Of a stretch of DNA of 64,000 nt, positions 45,392-54,039 are shown one piece after another (positions within the stretch are counted from its first letter, which is position 1; each line of letters opens with the position of its first letter). The DNA lies in NCBI RefSeq assembly GCF_000986785.1, contig NZ_LAYY01000016.1, positions 1 to 64,000 of the forward strand. The letters are read 5' to 3'. A program made the position numbers and the translations under genes. Origin of the DNA: Mesobacillus campisalis (GTDB taxonomy: Bacteria > Bacillota > Bacilli > Bacillales > Cytobacillaceae). Below the pieces are notes generated by a model. That model saw only the letters and a program-made list of their open reading frames with translations. It had not been told where the DNA came from and did not search any database.

Positions 45392-46352
45392 TGTGCAAAA
45401 GCCCGCAGTCCCGGTTTTCAAAGGGTTTGAATGGCGCAATTATATCGTATATTTCGCCTTCGTGGGAGTATTTATCTATTTCTCTATCAGTTTATTTGAT
45501 GAAGGCTTTTTAACCTCCGGAAACTTATTGAACATCGTCCGGCAAACAGCCACCATTTCGTTGATGGCTCTGGCGATGACATTTGTGATCAGCACAGGGG
45601 AAATTGACCTGTCGGTTGGTTCGATCGCCGCCCTTTCCTCCCTTGTAGGCGCCCTGGCTCTGCAGGCTGGGTATGGCATTATTGGCGGACTCATTGGCGG
45701 TGTGGGTACAGGACTTCTGGTTGGATTGATCAACGGGCTGCTTGTGACAAAAATAGCGATTCCATCCTTCCTGGTGACACTCGGAACGATGGGTGCAATC
45801 AAGGGATTGGCCATGTGGGTAACGGCAACGGCTCCAGTGCCGATCGTGGACGCGAATTTCAATTTCATTTTTGGTTCAGGGGACATCGGACCGATTCCGG
45901 TTTTGCTTCTTTGGACGGTTATCTTTACCGTGATTGCCCATGTGCTGCTTCGCAAAACTTCCTTCGGCCGCCAAGTTCTTGCGACAGGAGGAAATGAAAG
46001 CGCTGCAAGATTCTCAGGAGTCAAAACGATGAAAATAAAGCTGTATGTTTTCCTGGGAACAGGGATGATGGCAGGATTGGCGGGCCTTCTCTATGCCGGC
46101 CGCATGAATTCCGGACGATTCTCGTTCGGAGAAGGAGATGAGCTGTCGGTTATTGCGGCAGTAATCCTGGGAGGCACGAGCCTATTCGGCGGTGTTGGAA
46201 CCATCATCGGAACCATTGTCGGTTCCCTGATGATTGGAACGATCAACAATGGGTTGATCATCATGGGACTTGATGTCAGCCAGCAAATGATCATTAAGGG
46301 CATCATCATCATTCTCGCAGTGGCATTCGGGAAGAAAGCAATGAAGCGATAA
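45372..46352 (+). CDS. sugar ABC transporter permease (RbsC type)
   Basis: 326 residues from ATG 45372 (GAGGAGG upstream, start inside the ATPase gene). About eight to ten membrane segments, with FVISTGEIDLSVGSIAALSS and the conserved GGNESAARFSGV and ILGGTSLFGGVGTIIGTIVG loops of the BPD_transp_2 family. It forms the channel of the importer, probably as a homodimer since no second permease gene is present. Confidence 0.93.
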   Translation: MQSKVSSVQKPAVPVFKGFEWRNYIVYFAFVGVFIYFSISLFDEGFLTSGNLLNIVRQTATISLMALAMTFVISTGEIDLSVGSIAALSSLVGALALQAGYGIIGGLIGGVGTGLLVGLINGLLVTKIAIPSFLVTLGTMGAIKGLAMWVTATAPVPIVDANFNFIFGSGDIGPIPVLLLWTVIFTVIAHVLLRKTSFGRQVLATGGNESAARFSGVKTMKIKLYVFLGTGMMAGLAGLLYAGRMNSGRFSFGEGDELSVIAAVILGGTSLFGGVGTIIGTIVGSLMIGTINNGLIIMGLDVSQQMIIKGIIIILAVAFGKKAMKR

Positions 46353-46402
46353 CCTAAACTACCCCTTTCACACGATGGGAGTTATAGACAGGAGGAGAAA
46401 AG

Positions 46403-47581
46403 GTGGAAAAGATCAAAGTGGGAATCATCGGTACAGGCTTTATCGGACCGACTCATATTGAAGCAATCAGAAGGCTTGGCTTTGTCGAAGTAGCAGGCTT
46501 GGCAGAATCAAGCCAGGAGGCTGCTGATAAAAAAGCGGCTGAACTTGGAATCCCGAAGGCATTTGGCGATTACCGCGACATGCTTCAGGACTCAGAGATC
46601 CAGGTGATACACAATTGTACGCCGAATCACCTGCATTTTGAGATTAATAAAGAAATTATTTTGGCCGGAAAGCATGTGATTTCCGAAAAACCGCTCGCGA
46701 TGGATAAGGAAGAATCACAGGAACTGCTTGCCTTAGCCCGAAAGCAGGAAATCGTCCATGCAGTCAATTTTAACTACCGGCAGCATGCGAGCATCCAAAA
46801 CCTCCATGCGATGATCGGGACTGGCGGTCTCGGGAAGGTGAACCTTGTACACGGCAGTTACCTCCAGGATTGGTTATTGTATGAGACCGATTTTAACTGG
46901 CGCCTGGCCCCGGAGGTTGGCGGAAAGTCACGTGCCGTCGCCGATATAGGCTCACACTGGTGCGATACCGTTCAATTTGTAACAGGAAAAAAGATTGTGG
47001 AAGTGTTTTCCGACCTGGCAACCGTGTTACCTGTAAGAAAAAAAGCTATGAATGCCACTTCTACATTTAGTTCTCAAGATGATGCTGAACAAGAGTATGA
47101 GGATATTCCAATCAATACAGAAGACTATGCATCCGTTCTTGTCCGCTTTGATGACGGATCAAGGGGAGTATTTACCGTCTCCCAGGTGAGTGCCGGACGC
47201 AAAAACAAGTTGAGTTTCGAAATCAATGGCAGCAAAAGCTCTGTGTTCTGGAACCAGGAGGAGCCTGAGAAGTTGTGGATTGGACACCGTGATAAAGCCA
47301 ATGAAGTGCTGTTGGCCGATCCATCCTTGTTTTCTCCGGAAGCAAGGTCTGCCATCCATCATCCAGGCGGGCATAATGAAGGGTGGCCGGATGCATTGAA
47401 GAATATGATGCTGAATTTTTATTCCTTTATCCGCGATGGCAAAAACCTCAAGGATGACAAGCCCAATTTCGCGACCTTTGAAGACGGGCATCTGTCCATG
47501 TGCATTACCGATGCCATCCTTGAAAGCCATAACAGGCAGAAGTGGGTCAAGGTCCAGGCAAGTAAGGAGGTACATGCATGA
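46403..47581 (+). CDS. Gfo/Idh/MocA-family oxidoreductase (possible LgdC-like reductase)
   Basis: 392 residues from GTG 46403 (GGAGGAG upstream). Rossmann motif GIIGTGFIGPTH (about 7-18), active-site Lys in SEKPLAM, and the VADIGSHWCD Asp/His pair of the second domain. Family members oxidise or reduce a sugar hydroxyl with NAD(P). Two such enzymes and two TIM-barrel enzymes in one operon match the four-enzyme levoglucosan route of Bacillus smithii. There LgdA oxidises C3 and LgdC reduces 3-keto-glucose; this one would be the LgdC-like partner (inference). It overlaps the next gene by 4 nt (ATGA). Confidence 0.82.
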   Translation: MEKIKVGIIGTGFIGPTHIEAIRRLGFVEVAGLAESSQEAADKKAAELGIPKAFGDYRDMLQDSEIQVIHNCTPNHLHFEINKEIILAGKHVISEKPLAMDKEESQELLALARKQEIVHAVNFNYRQHASIQNLHAMIGTGGLGKVNLVHGSYLQDWLLYETDFNWRLAPEVGGKSRAVADIGSHWCDTVQFVTGKKIVEVFSDLATVLPVRKKAMNATSTFSSQDDAEQEYEDIPINTEDYASVLVRFDDGSRGVFTVSQVSAGRKNKLSFEINGSKSSVFWNQEEPEKLWIGHRDKANEVLLADPSLFSPEARSAIHHPGGHNEGWPDALKNMMLNFYSFIRDGKNLKDDKPNFATFEDGHLSMCITDAILESHNRQKWVKVQASKEVHA

Positions 47582-48549
47582 AGTTGGGTGTGTTCACGGT
47601 CCTTTATCAAAACCTCCCTTTCGAGGCGATGCTCGATAAGCTGGCTGAAATGGGAGTAGAAGCAGTGGAACTGGGGACAGGCAACTATCCCGGAAACCAC
47701 CATTGTAACCCGGATGTATTGCTGGATTCTCCCGAGAAAGCAAGGGATTTTCTCAAGGCAATTGAAAGCAGGGGATTGAGTATCAGCGGGTTTAGCTGTC
47801 ACGGGAATTCGCTTCATCCGAATAAAAAATTTGCCAGCGAATCTCATCAGGTTTGGCGGAAAACGGTTCTGCTGGCAGAACGCCTCGGGGTTCCAGTCGT
47901 TAATGGGTTCAGCGGCTGCCCCGGCGATCATCATGAAGCAAAAAATCCAAATTGGATCACATGTTCATGGCCACCTGAATATGCAGATGTCTTGAACTGG
48001 CAGTGGAATGAAGTGGTCATTCCATATTGGAAGGAGGAAGCAAAATTTGCCAAGCAGCACGGAGTCAGCCAGATTGCGTTTGAGATGCACCCGGGCTTTG
48101 TCGTCTACAACCCGGAAACCTTGCTGAAGCTGAGAGAGCATGCCGGCGAAAACATCGGGGCCAATTTTGATCCAAGCCATTTGGTGTGGCAGGGCATAGA
48201 TCCTGTTGAAGCGATTAAAAATCTTGGCCGCCAAAATGCGATCTTCCACTTCCATGCAAAGGATACGTATTTGGACAAAGCCAATATCAGCAAGAACGGC
48301 GTCCTGGATACGAAGCATTACAGCCAAGTTCTGGACCGTTCCTGGACGTTCAGGTCGGTAGGCTACGGCTCGGACGAAAAATACTGGAAGGATATTATCA
48401 GCACCTTGAGGGCAGTCGGATATGATTATGTCGTTTCGATTGAGCATGAAGATATGCTCGCCTCCACAGATGAAGGCTTAAGCAAAGCAATCTCCCTGTT
48501 AAAAGGCGCCATGTTTAAAGAGAAGATCACCGAGATGTGGTGGGCATAA
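47578..48549 (+). CDS. sugar phosphate isomerase/epimerase-family TIM-barrel enzyme 1
   Basis: 323 residues, AP-endonuclease-2-like TIM barrel. Metal-site residues appear in order: Glu in IAFEMHPG, Asp/His in GANFDPSHLVW, His in FHFHAKD and Glu in VSIEHED. The family includes isomerases, epimerases and the 3-keto-glycoside eliminases/hydratases. In a levoglucosan-like route it would be the LgdB1 or LgdB2 step (beta-elimination of the 3-keto sugar, or hydration). Translationally coupled to the upstream oxidoreductase. Confidence 0.83.
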   Translation: MKLGVFTVLYQNLPFEAMLDKLAEMGVEAVELGTGNYPGNHHCNPDVLLDSPEKARDFLKAIESRGLSISGFSCHGNSLHPNKKFASESHQVWRKTVLLAERLGVPVVNGFSGCPGDHHEAKNPNWITCSWPPEYADVLNWQWNEVVIPYWKEEAKFAKQHGVSQIAFEMHPGFVVYNPETLLKLREHAGENIGANFDPSHLVWQGIDPVEAIKNLGRQNAIFHFHAKDTYLDKANISKNGVLDTKHYSQVLDRSWTFRSVGYGSDEKYWKDIISTLRAVGYDYVVSIEHEDMLASTDEGLSKAISLLKGAMFKEKITEMWWA

Positions 48550-48609
48550 AACGATCAGCACTGATAGGAGCGAGGATTTATCACTATAAATTTGAAGGAG
48601 GAAAACAGA

Positions 48610-49431
48610 ATGAAACTAGGATACCAAACCAACACATGGGGAGGAGTAGTGGGCCATCCTGCAGGAGTTACTTCAGTAAAGGACCTCTACTATCTTGCGA
48701 ACGGCTCTACAGAGGAAGCCCTGAAGGAGATTTCAGAGGCAGGCTACAAAGGTTTTGAACTCTTTGATGGAAACCTCATGCAATTTAAGGATAAAAAAGA
48801 AACGTTCCAGCAATTGGTGGCAGACCTTTCCTTATCCTTTATTGGCGTATATACCGGAGGAAACTTCATTTATCCGGATATTCTCGAAGAGGAACTGGCG
48901 AAGATTGAAGAGGTGGCCGCATTCGCTTCTGAATTAGGGGCAGAGCATTTAGTAGTCGGCGGCGGCGCCGTCCGGAGTTCCGGCATAAAAGAAAGTGATT
49001 ATAAGGATTTGGGAGTTGCTCTTAATAGAGTCATAGAAATCGCTGAAAAATACAACCTAATCCCAAGCTATCATCCGCATCTGGGAACAAATGTCCAATC
49101 GCCAGACCAGCTGGACAAATTAATGCCGTTGACAACAATCAATCTTTGCCCGGATACGGCTCATATCGAAGCGGGGGGAGGCGATCCTGTTGAAGTAATC
49201 AAAAAGTATATCGACAGGATCAAATATGTTCACCTCAAGGATTACGCAAATGGCGAGTTCCTGCCGTTGGGAGCTGGCGGGCAGAAGTTTGCTGAAATGC
49301 TTGAAGTTCTTGACCAAGCAGGATTTGACGGATGGATCACCGTGGAATTGGACAGTTATCACCATCCAAAACAGGGAGCAGAAATCAGCCGGCAGTTTCT
49401 TTCAAACTTTGAAACTTTAAAATCCAAGTAA
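48610..49431 (+). CDS. sugar phosphate isomerase/epimerase-family TIM-barrel enzyme 2
   Basis: 273 residues from ATG 48610 (AAGGAGG upstream; the frame opens at 48592 but that lies before the site). Metal ligands: Glu in KGFELFDG, Asp/His in CPDTAHIEAG, His in KYVHLKDYA and Glu in ITVELDS. It is shorter than and diverged from enzyme 1, so the two probably do successive steps rather than the same one. Candidate second member of an LgdB1/LgdB2 pair. Confidence 0.83.
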   Translation: MKLGYQTNTWGGVVGHPAGVTSVKDLYYLANGSTEEALKEISEAGYKGFELFDGNLMQFKDKKETFQQLVADLSLSFIGVYTGGNFIYPDILEEELAKIEEVAAFASELGAEHLVVGGGAVRSSGIKESDYKDLGVALNRVIEIAEKYNLIPSYHPHLGTNVQSPDQLDKLMPLTTINLCPDTAHIEAGGGDPVEVIKKYIDRIKYVHLKDYANGEFLPLGAGGQKFAEMLEVLDQAGFDGWITVELDSYHHPKQGAEISRQFLSNFETLKSK

Positions 49432-49460
49432 ATGTTCGTTTATGAAAAGGGGGGCTATTC

Positions 49461-50627
49461 ATGAAAAAGACACTTTCCGTTTTGACATTGTTTTTGATTC
49501 TTATCAGTACGGCTCTGGTTGGCTGCGGCAGCAATAATGCCACGACAGAAGAGCAGGAGAGAGCGAAAACCGAAGAAATTGCAGCCGCTTCCGGACCAAT
49601 TATGATCAACCAGGATATTCCCGATCAAGAAATTCTCAGCAAAGGGCCAAATGGGGAAGCAGCAGTTTCGGCGAAAACCTTGCAGCTGACAGAGGAAGAT
49701 ATCGAAAAGATCAAGGAAGGAAAATACAAAGCAGCCCTTGTGATGCACTATGCCGGCAATGACTGGGCCACCGCCCAAATTGAAGGCTTAAAAGCAACGT
49801 TTGCAAGAATGGGAATCGAAGTCGTAGCGGTTACCGATGCCCAGTTCAAAGCAGAAAAGCAAGTCGCGGATATCGAAACCGTACTCGCGAAAAAGCCCGA
49901 TATTATCGTCGGCATTCCGGTTGATCCTGTTTCAACGGCCAGTGCCTTTAAGAAGGCTGCCGATGCGGGCGTAAAAGTCGTGTTCATGGATAACAAGCCA
50001 AACGGAATGGAAGCAGGCAAGGACTATGTGAGCGTCGTTTCAGCCGATAACTATGGCAATGGAATCCAGGCAGCGGAAGTTTTGGCAGAACAGCTTGGCG
50101 GCAAAGGGAAGATTGGCGTGATCTACCATGATGCTGACTTCTTCGTAACAAAACAGCGGACAGACGCCTTTGAAACAACGATCAAGGAAAAGTACCCGGA
50201 TATACAAATTGTTGCCCGCGGCGGAATTATGGGACCTAACGACGGTGAAAAAGTGGCATCGGGGATGCTGACGAAAAACAGGGATCTCGACGGAATGTTT
50301 GTCGTCTGGGATGTTCCGGCCGAAGGTGCCCTTGCAGCGGCACGTACCTCAGGCAAGGATGATTTCGTAATCTCGACCATCGACCTCGGGACAAACGTGG
50401 CATTGGACATTGCCTCCGGGGGAATGATCAAGGGCCTTGGGGCACAGCTTCCATATGACCAGGGAATATCGGAAGCGATCCTCGCGGGCTATGCCCTGCT
50501 TGGCAAAGAAGCACCAGCCTATGTGGCCGTTCCGGCGTATAAAGTGACACAGGAAAATGTGCTCGACGGATGGAAGGCTGTCTACCACAAGGATGCACCA
50601 ACGACGATTCAAAACGCAGCAAAATAA
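49461..50627 (+). CDS. sugar ABC transporter substrate-binding lipoprotein
   Basis: 388 residues. Signal peptide MKKTLSVLTLFLILISTALV with lipobox Cys22 (LVGC), a disordered linker (about 23-55), then a Peripla_BP_4 domain of the ribose/galactose-binding type. GGGGGG precedes the ATG. It is the external receptor of the importer at 43895-46352. The mature domain is about 63% identical, without gaps, to the C-terminal domain of the hybrid kinase at 39313, so the two should bind the same or a very similar ligand. Confidence 0.93.
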   Translation: MKKTLSVLTLFLILISTALVGCGSNNATTEEQERAKTEEIAAASGPIMINQDIPDQEILSKGPNGEAAVSAKTLQLTEEDIEKIKEGKYKAALVMHYAGNDWATAQIEGLKATFARMGIEVVAVTDAQFKAEKQVADIETVLAKKPDIIVGIPVDPVSTASAFKKAADAGVKVVFMDNKPNGMEAGKDYVSVVSADNYGNGIQAAEVLAEQLGGKGKIGVIYHDADFFVTKQRTDAFETTIKEKYPDIQIVARGGIMGPNDGEKVASGMLTKNRDLDGMFVVWDVPAEGALAAARTSGKDDFVISTIDLGTNVALDIASGGMIKGLGAQLPYDQGISEAILAGYALLGKEAPAYVAVPAYKVTQENVLDGWKAVYHKDAPTTIQNAAK

Positions 50628-50657
50628 AAACGATAAAATGAATTGGAGGAAATGAAC

Positions 50658-51845
50658 ATGAAAAAATTAAATGTAGGTATGATCGGCGGCGGTTTTATGG
50701 GGAAAGCACACTCACTTGCATATGCAGGAATGCCAATGTTCTTCTGGCCGGCACCAGCCATCCCGCACCGCCACACAGTCGTGGATGTGACAGAAGAACT
50801 GGCAAAGGACGCTGCCGCAAGACTGGGATTTGACAATTACTCTACCGATTGGAGAGAAGTTATTAACAATCCGGAAATCGATATCATTGATATTGTAACT
50901 CCAAACAACACACATGCTGAAATTGCGATTGCTGCTGCAAAGGCTGGTAAACATATTATCTGTGAAAAGCCGTTAGCATTAGGCGCGGAACAAGCGAAGG
51001 AAATGCTTGAAGCAGTAAAGGCTTCTGGTGTTAAACACGCGGTTGCTTTCAACTACAGAAGAACACCAGCCGTGGCTTTGGCCAAGAAGTACATTGAAGA
51101 AGGAAGAATCGGGAAAATCCTGAGCTTCCGTGGGACCTACCTGCAGGACTGGTCAGCTGATCCTAACTCACCGTTATCCTGGCGCTTCCAAAAGAAAATC
51201 GCCGGTTCAGGTGCACTGGGCGACATCGGAACGCATGTGGTCGATTTTGCCCGCTACCTAGTTGGCGAAATCACCGATGTCAATGCGATGACCAAAACGT
51301 GGATTTCGGAAAGACCAGTTCAAACCGGAGGTATTGACAAGCTGGGAACAGTGAAAAACGGCGGGGAGGATGTAGTTAAGGCTTCCGTCGATGTAGACGA
51401 TGAAGTGATCACGATGGTCAAGTTTGAAAATGGAGCGATGGGAACGATTGAAGCCACACGCAATGCATGGGGCCGCAACAACTTCCTGACATTTGAAATT
51501 CATGGTGAAAAAGGATCTTTAGCCTTTAACTATGAGCGCCGCGATGAGCTGCAAGTTTGCTTTGCGGATGATCCTAGTGATGCAAAAGGTTTCAGAACGG
51601 TGTATACAGGACCTGCCACTCCTTACGGTGAAGGATTATGGCCAATTCCAGCTCTGGGTATCGGCTATGGTGAAACAAAAATCATTGAAACTTATGATCT
51701 ATTTAAAGCGATTACGGAAGATACTGAGTTTTCGCCAAACTTCGAAGACGGTTACGTAATCGAAAAAATTGCAGACGCCATCCTCGAATCAGCCGAGAAA
51801 GGTCAGTGGGTCAACCTAGAAAAAGCTACTGTAGATGTAAAGTAA
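50658..51845 (+). CDS. lgdA: Gfo/Idh/MocA oxidoreductase, levoglucosan-dehydrogenase-like
   Basis: 395 residues from ATG 50658 (GGAGGA gives better spacing than to ATG 50652). GMIGGGFMGKAHSLAYAGMP at the start, active-site Lys in CEKPLAL, and the GDIGTHVVDFARYL Asp/His motif. Several stretches (FFWPAPA, FRGTYLQDWSADPNSPLSW, GLWPIPALGIGYGETKIIE) are those I recall from levoglucosan 3-dehydrogenase of Pseudarthrobacter and Bacillus smithii, which makes 3-keto-levoglucosan with NAD. With the other three enzymes of this operon the call is reasonable, but related dehydrogenases act on other glycosides. Confidence 0.6.
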   Translation: MKKLNVGMIGGGFMGKAHSLAYAGMPMFFWPAPAIPHRHTVVDVTEELAKDAAARLGFDNYSTDWREVINNPEIDIIDIVTPNNTHAEIAIAAAKAGKHIICEKPLALGAEQAKEMLEAVKASGVKHAVAFNYRRTPAVALAKKYIEEGRIGKILSFRGTYLQDWSADPNSPLSWRFQKKIAGSGALGDIGTHVVDFARYLVGEITDVNAMTKTWISERPVQTGGIDKLGTVKNGGEDVVKASVDVDDEVITMVKFENGAMGTIEATRNAWGRNNFLTFEIHGEKGSLAFNYERRDELQVCFADDPSDAKGFRTVYTGPATPYGEGLWPIPALGIGYGETKIIETYDLFKAITEDTEFSPNFEDGYVIEKIADAILESAEKGQWVNLEKATVDVK

Positions 51846-51983
51846 AACAGGGGGGCTCCCGCTTCCCTTATGGCTGACAAGAAATAATTGGCTTTACTTT
51901 TTACATCCCCAATCAGCCTGAAATTGAATGTGAAGAGTGTAGATGATATAGACGATAAATCATATATAAGTTTGATATTAGGA

Positions 51984-52025
51984 GAAGGGAAGGTAGCCGC
52001 AGCAGTGGCTAACTTCCCTTTTATG
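51984..52025 (+). terminator. terminator of the sugar operon
   Basis: A long stem (AAGGGAAG-GTAGCC against GGCTAA-CTTCCCTT, one bulge) followed by TTTTATG. It closes the transport/catabolic operon; the rest of 51846-52134 shows no gene. Confidence 0.75.
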
Positions 52026-52086
52026 TTTTAAAGGGACAGAGGTTGCTTTTGCCCTAGGAAAATGACCAGGCACTAGAAATGAGTCT

Positions 52087-52103
52087 TCACCATATATAGG
52101 TGA
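52087..52103. promoter_or_regulatory. TCACC-N7-GGTGA dyad
   Basis: An inverted repeat TCACC (52087-52091) and GGTGA (52099-52103) around ATATATA, 32 bp before the next start codon. It could be an operator or a small mRNA hairpin. Only the symmetry supports it. Confidence 0.3.
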
Positions 52104-52134
52104 TATCCCGTTTGAACTTGGTAAGGAGGATATC

Positions 52135-53229
52135 ATGAACTCTATGTTGCCTATGGAAAAATATTTCGGAAAGTTAGAACTCGTTCATGCATTTTATGGT
52201 GCAATGCCTACCGGTGTTACTGTTTCAGAAACAGGCCGTATTTTCATTTGCTTTCCGAAATGGGGGGACGATGTTAAATTTACGGTGGCAGAAATTGTGA
52301 ATGGGAAATTGACACCTTATCCTAGCTTAGAAACCAATTTAGTAAGTTTCAATGATCTTACAAGGTCGTTTATAAGTGTCCAAAGTGTCGTTGCTGATGG
52401 AAGGGGGACGCTTTGGGTATTAGATACGGCGGCACCAAATTTTTCAGAACCTATTATAGGGGGGGCTAAATTAGTCGCAGTTGATTTAGATACCAATAAA
52501 ATTAGAAAAGTATATACCTTTTCAGAGGAGGTTGTCCTGCCAACCACTTATTTAAATGATGTCCGATTTGATTTTCGTGTTGGAAAAGCAGGATATGCCT
52601 ATATTACGGACTCTTCATCCAGGGGACCGGGAGCGATTATTGTCGTCGATTTAGAGAATGGAAACGCGTTTAGACGGTTAAATGGGGCAAATTCAACCTC
52701 ACCCGACCCCTATTTTATCCCAAAGGTAGAAGGCAGAATTTTGATGAATAGAAACAAAGATGGATCGACTTCCCCATTTAGATTGGCGTCTGATGGAATA
52801 GCGATTTCTCACGATGGCAAGGTTTTATTTTTTTGTCCACTAACCAGTCGTCATCTTTTCTCGATTTCAACAGAATTCCTAAGAGACCGGACGATACCAG
52901 ATAGAGATTTAACTTACCGTGTGGAGTATTGGGGAGAAAAAGGTGCATCTGATGGAATGATCACCGACGCAAAAGGAAATGTTTATGCTGGGGATTATGA
53001 AAATAACAGTATTCGAAAAATATTGCCTAATGGAACAATGGAAACAATAGCACATGATCCAAGAATTTTATGGCCGGATACTTTTTCAATTGGCCCGGAT
53101 CAATACTTATATGTGATTGTAAACCAATTGCATCGGCAGTCCAGATTTCATTATGGAAAAGATTTACGAGAAAAACCGTATAGCCTACTTCGCATGAAAA
53201 TTGGTGAATTACCTGCTCCTTCAAAGTAA
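52135..53229 (+). CDS. major royal jelly/yellow-family beta-propeller protein
   Basis: 364 residues, AAGGAGGATATC before ATG 52135. GVTVSETGRIFICFPKWGDD near residue 30, YLNDVRFDF, AYITDSSSRGPGAIIVVDLE and SDGIAISHDGKVLFFCPL are the repeat motifs of the MRJP/yellow family, a six-bladed propeller related to gluconolactonase/SMP-30. No signal peptide is visible, so it should be cytoplasmic. Possible lactonase or sugar-binding role beside the sugar locus, but a terminator separates them. Confidence 0.8.
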   Translation: MNSMLPMEKYFGKLELVHAFYGAMPTGVTVSETGRIFICFPKWGDDVKFTVAEIVNGKLTPYPSLETNLVSFNDLTRSFISVQSVVADGRGTLWVLDTAAPNFSEPIIGGAKLVAVDLDTNKIRKVYTFSEEVVLPTTYLNDVRFDFRVGKAGYAYITDSSSRGPGAIIVVDLENGNAFRRLNGANSTSPDPYFIPKVEGRILMNRNKDGSTSPFRLASDGIAISHDGKVLFFCPLTSRHLFSISTEFLRDRTIPDRDLTYRVEYWGEKGASDGMITDAKGNVYAGDYENNSIRKILPNGTMETIAHDPRILWPDTFSIGPDQYLYVIVNQLHRQSRFHYGKDLREKPYSLLRMKIGELPAPSK

Positions 53230-53680
53230 ATTAATCGTTGATTAGCAGGTTATCGGGAGAACTTGTTAGCATTTCCACTGTTGATTCTACCCGCACATTT
53301 TATCGGTTTTTCGGTCAGTGAGCATTACATTTTGGGGTTTCAATAAAATCAAACACGATATTCAGTCGGCTCATTATCAGGAATACAGGAACAATATTGC
53401 AGACCTTGTATCAACTAGAGAAGTGTATAAGCTAAAAATAATGGAATAAGTTCAAAGATGGAGTGGCGGAACCGTCGGAAAAACCTGTTATATGCAGGTT
53501 TTTAGTGATCTTTTTTAAGATGGGAGCTTTTCGCCGTATCTCCTTCGAAACAAATCAGTTGATTTGGACAGACCAGATGGCTAATATATTAATATCGCGA
53601 ATTACCGATTTGGCATGATACTTTCAAATCACCTATCCATCTTCCATTGGGATAGTGATAATCGATATAGAAAGAGGCAA
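53230..53680 (+). other. 450-base intergenic region
   Basis: No gene is supported. It holds a hairpin terminator at 53479-53504 (arms AAAAACCTG and CAGGTTTTT) that is far from the preceding gene and may end a lost or RNA gene. An AT-rich stretch with ATATATTAATAT near 53585 could be an ArsR-type operator. Confidence 0.5.
53479..53504 (+). terminator. orphan terminator
   Basis: Arms AAAAACCTG (53479-53487) and CAGGTTTTT (53495-53503) around TTATATG. No gene is recognised within 250 bp upstream. Confidence 0.6.
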
Positions 53681-54028
53681 ATGACATTGAAGCAGGAATT
53701 GGAACGCTTAAAGGATGAACAAGCCGTTGAAATTTTCAAGGCATTGTCGAACCAGACGAGAGTGAGCATTCTTCAAATGTTAAAAGATCCCGACAGTCAT
53801 TTTTCACCGCAAGCCCATATTATTGCTGATGAAGGATTTGAAGGCGGGGTTTGCGTAGGGGATATCCGAAGCAAGGCCGGGATTTCGCAATCCACTACTT
53901 CGCAGTATTTATCGATTCTGCTGCAAAGCGGACTGGTTGAAATGAAGCGAATCGGACAATGGACGTATTATCGCCGTAATGAGGAGACAATTAAAAAGTT
54001 CGAAAAATACATTGGTACAAAAATTTAA
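53681..54028 (+). CDS. ArsR-family HTH regulator
   Basis: 115 residues from ATG 53681; TTG 53687 fits the AAAGAGG site slightly better, and the frame stays open upstream to 53615. Winged-helix core IFKALSNQTRVSILQMLKD and GISQSTTSQYLSILLQSGLV with wing RIGQWTYYRRNEE. No cysteine pair is in the recognition helix, so it does not look like a classic metal sensor. It is 11 nt before two flavin-dependent monooxygenase genes and likely controls them. Confidence 0.85.
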   Translation: MTLKQELERLKDEQAVEIFKALSNQTRVSILQMLKDPDSHFSPQAHIIADEGFEGGVCVGDIRSKAGISQSTTSQYLSILLQSGLVEMKRIGQWTYYRRNEETIKKFEKYIGTKI

Positions 54029-54039
54029 GGAGAATTGAA

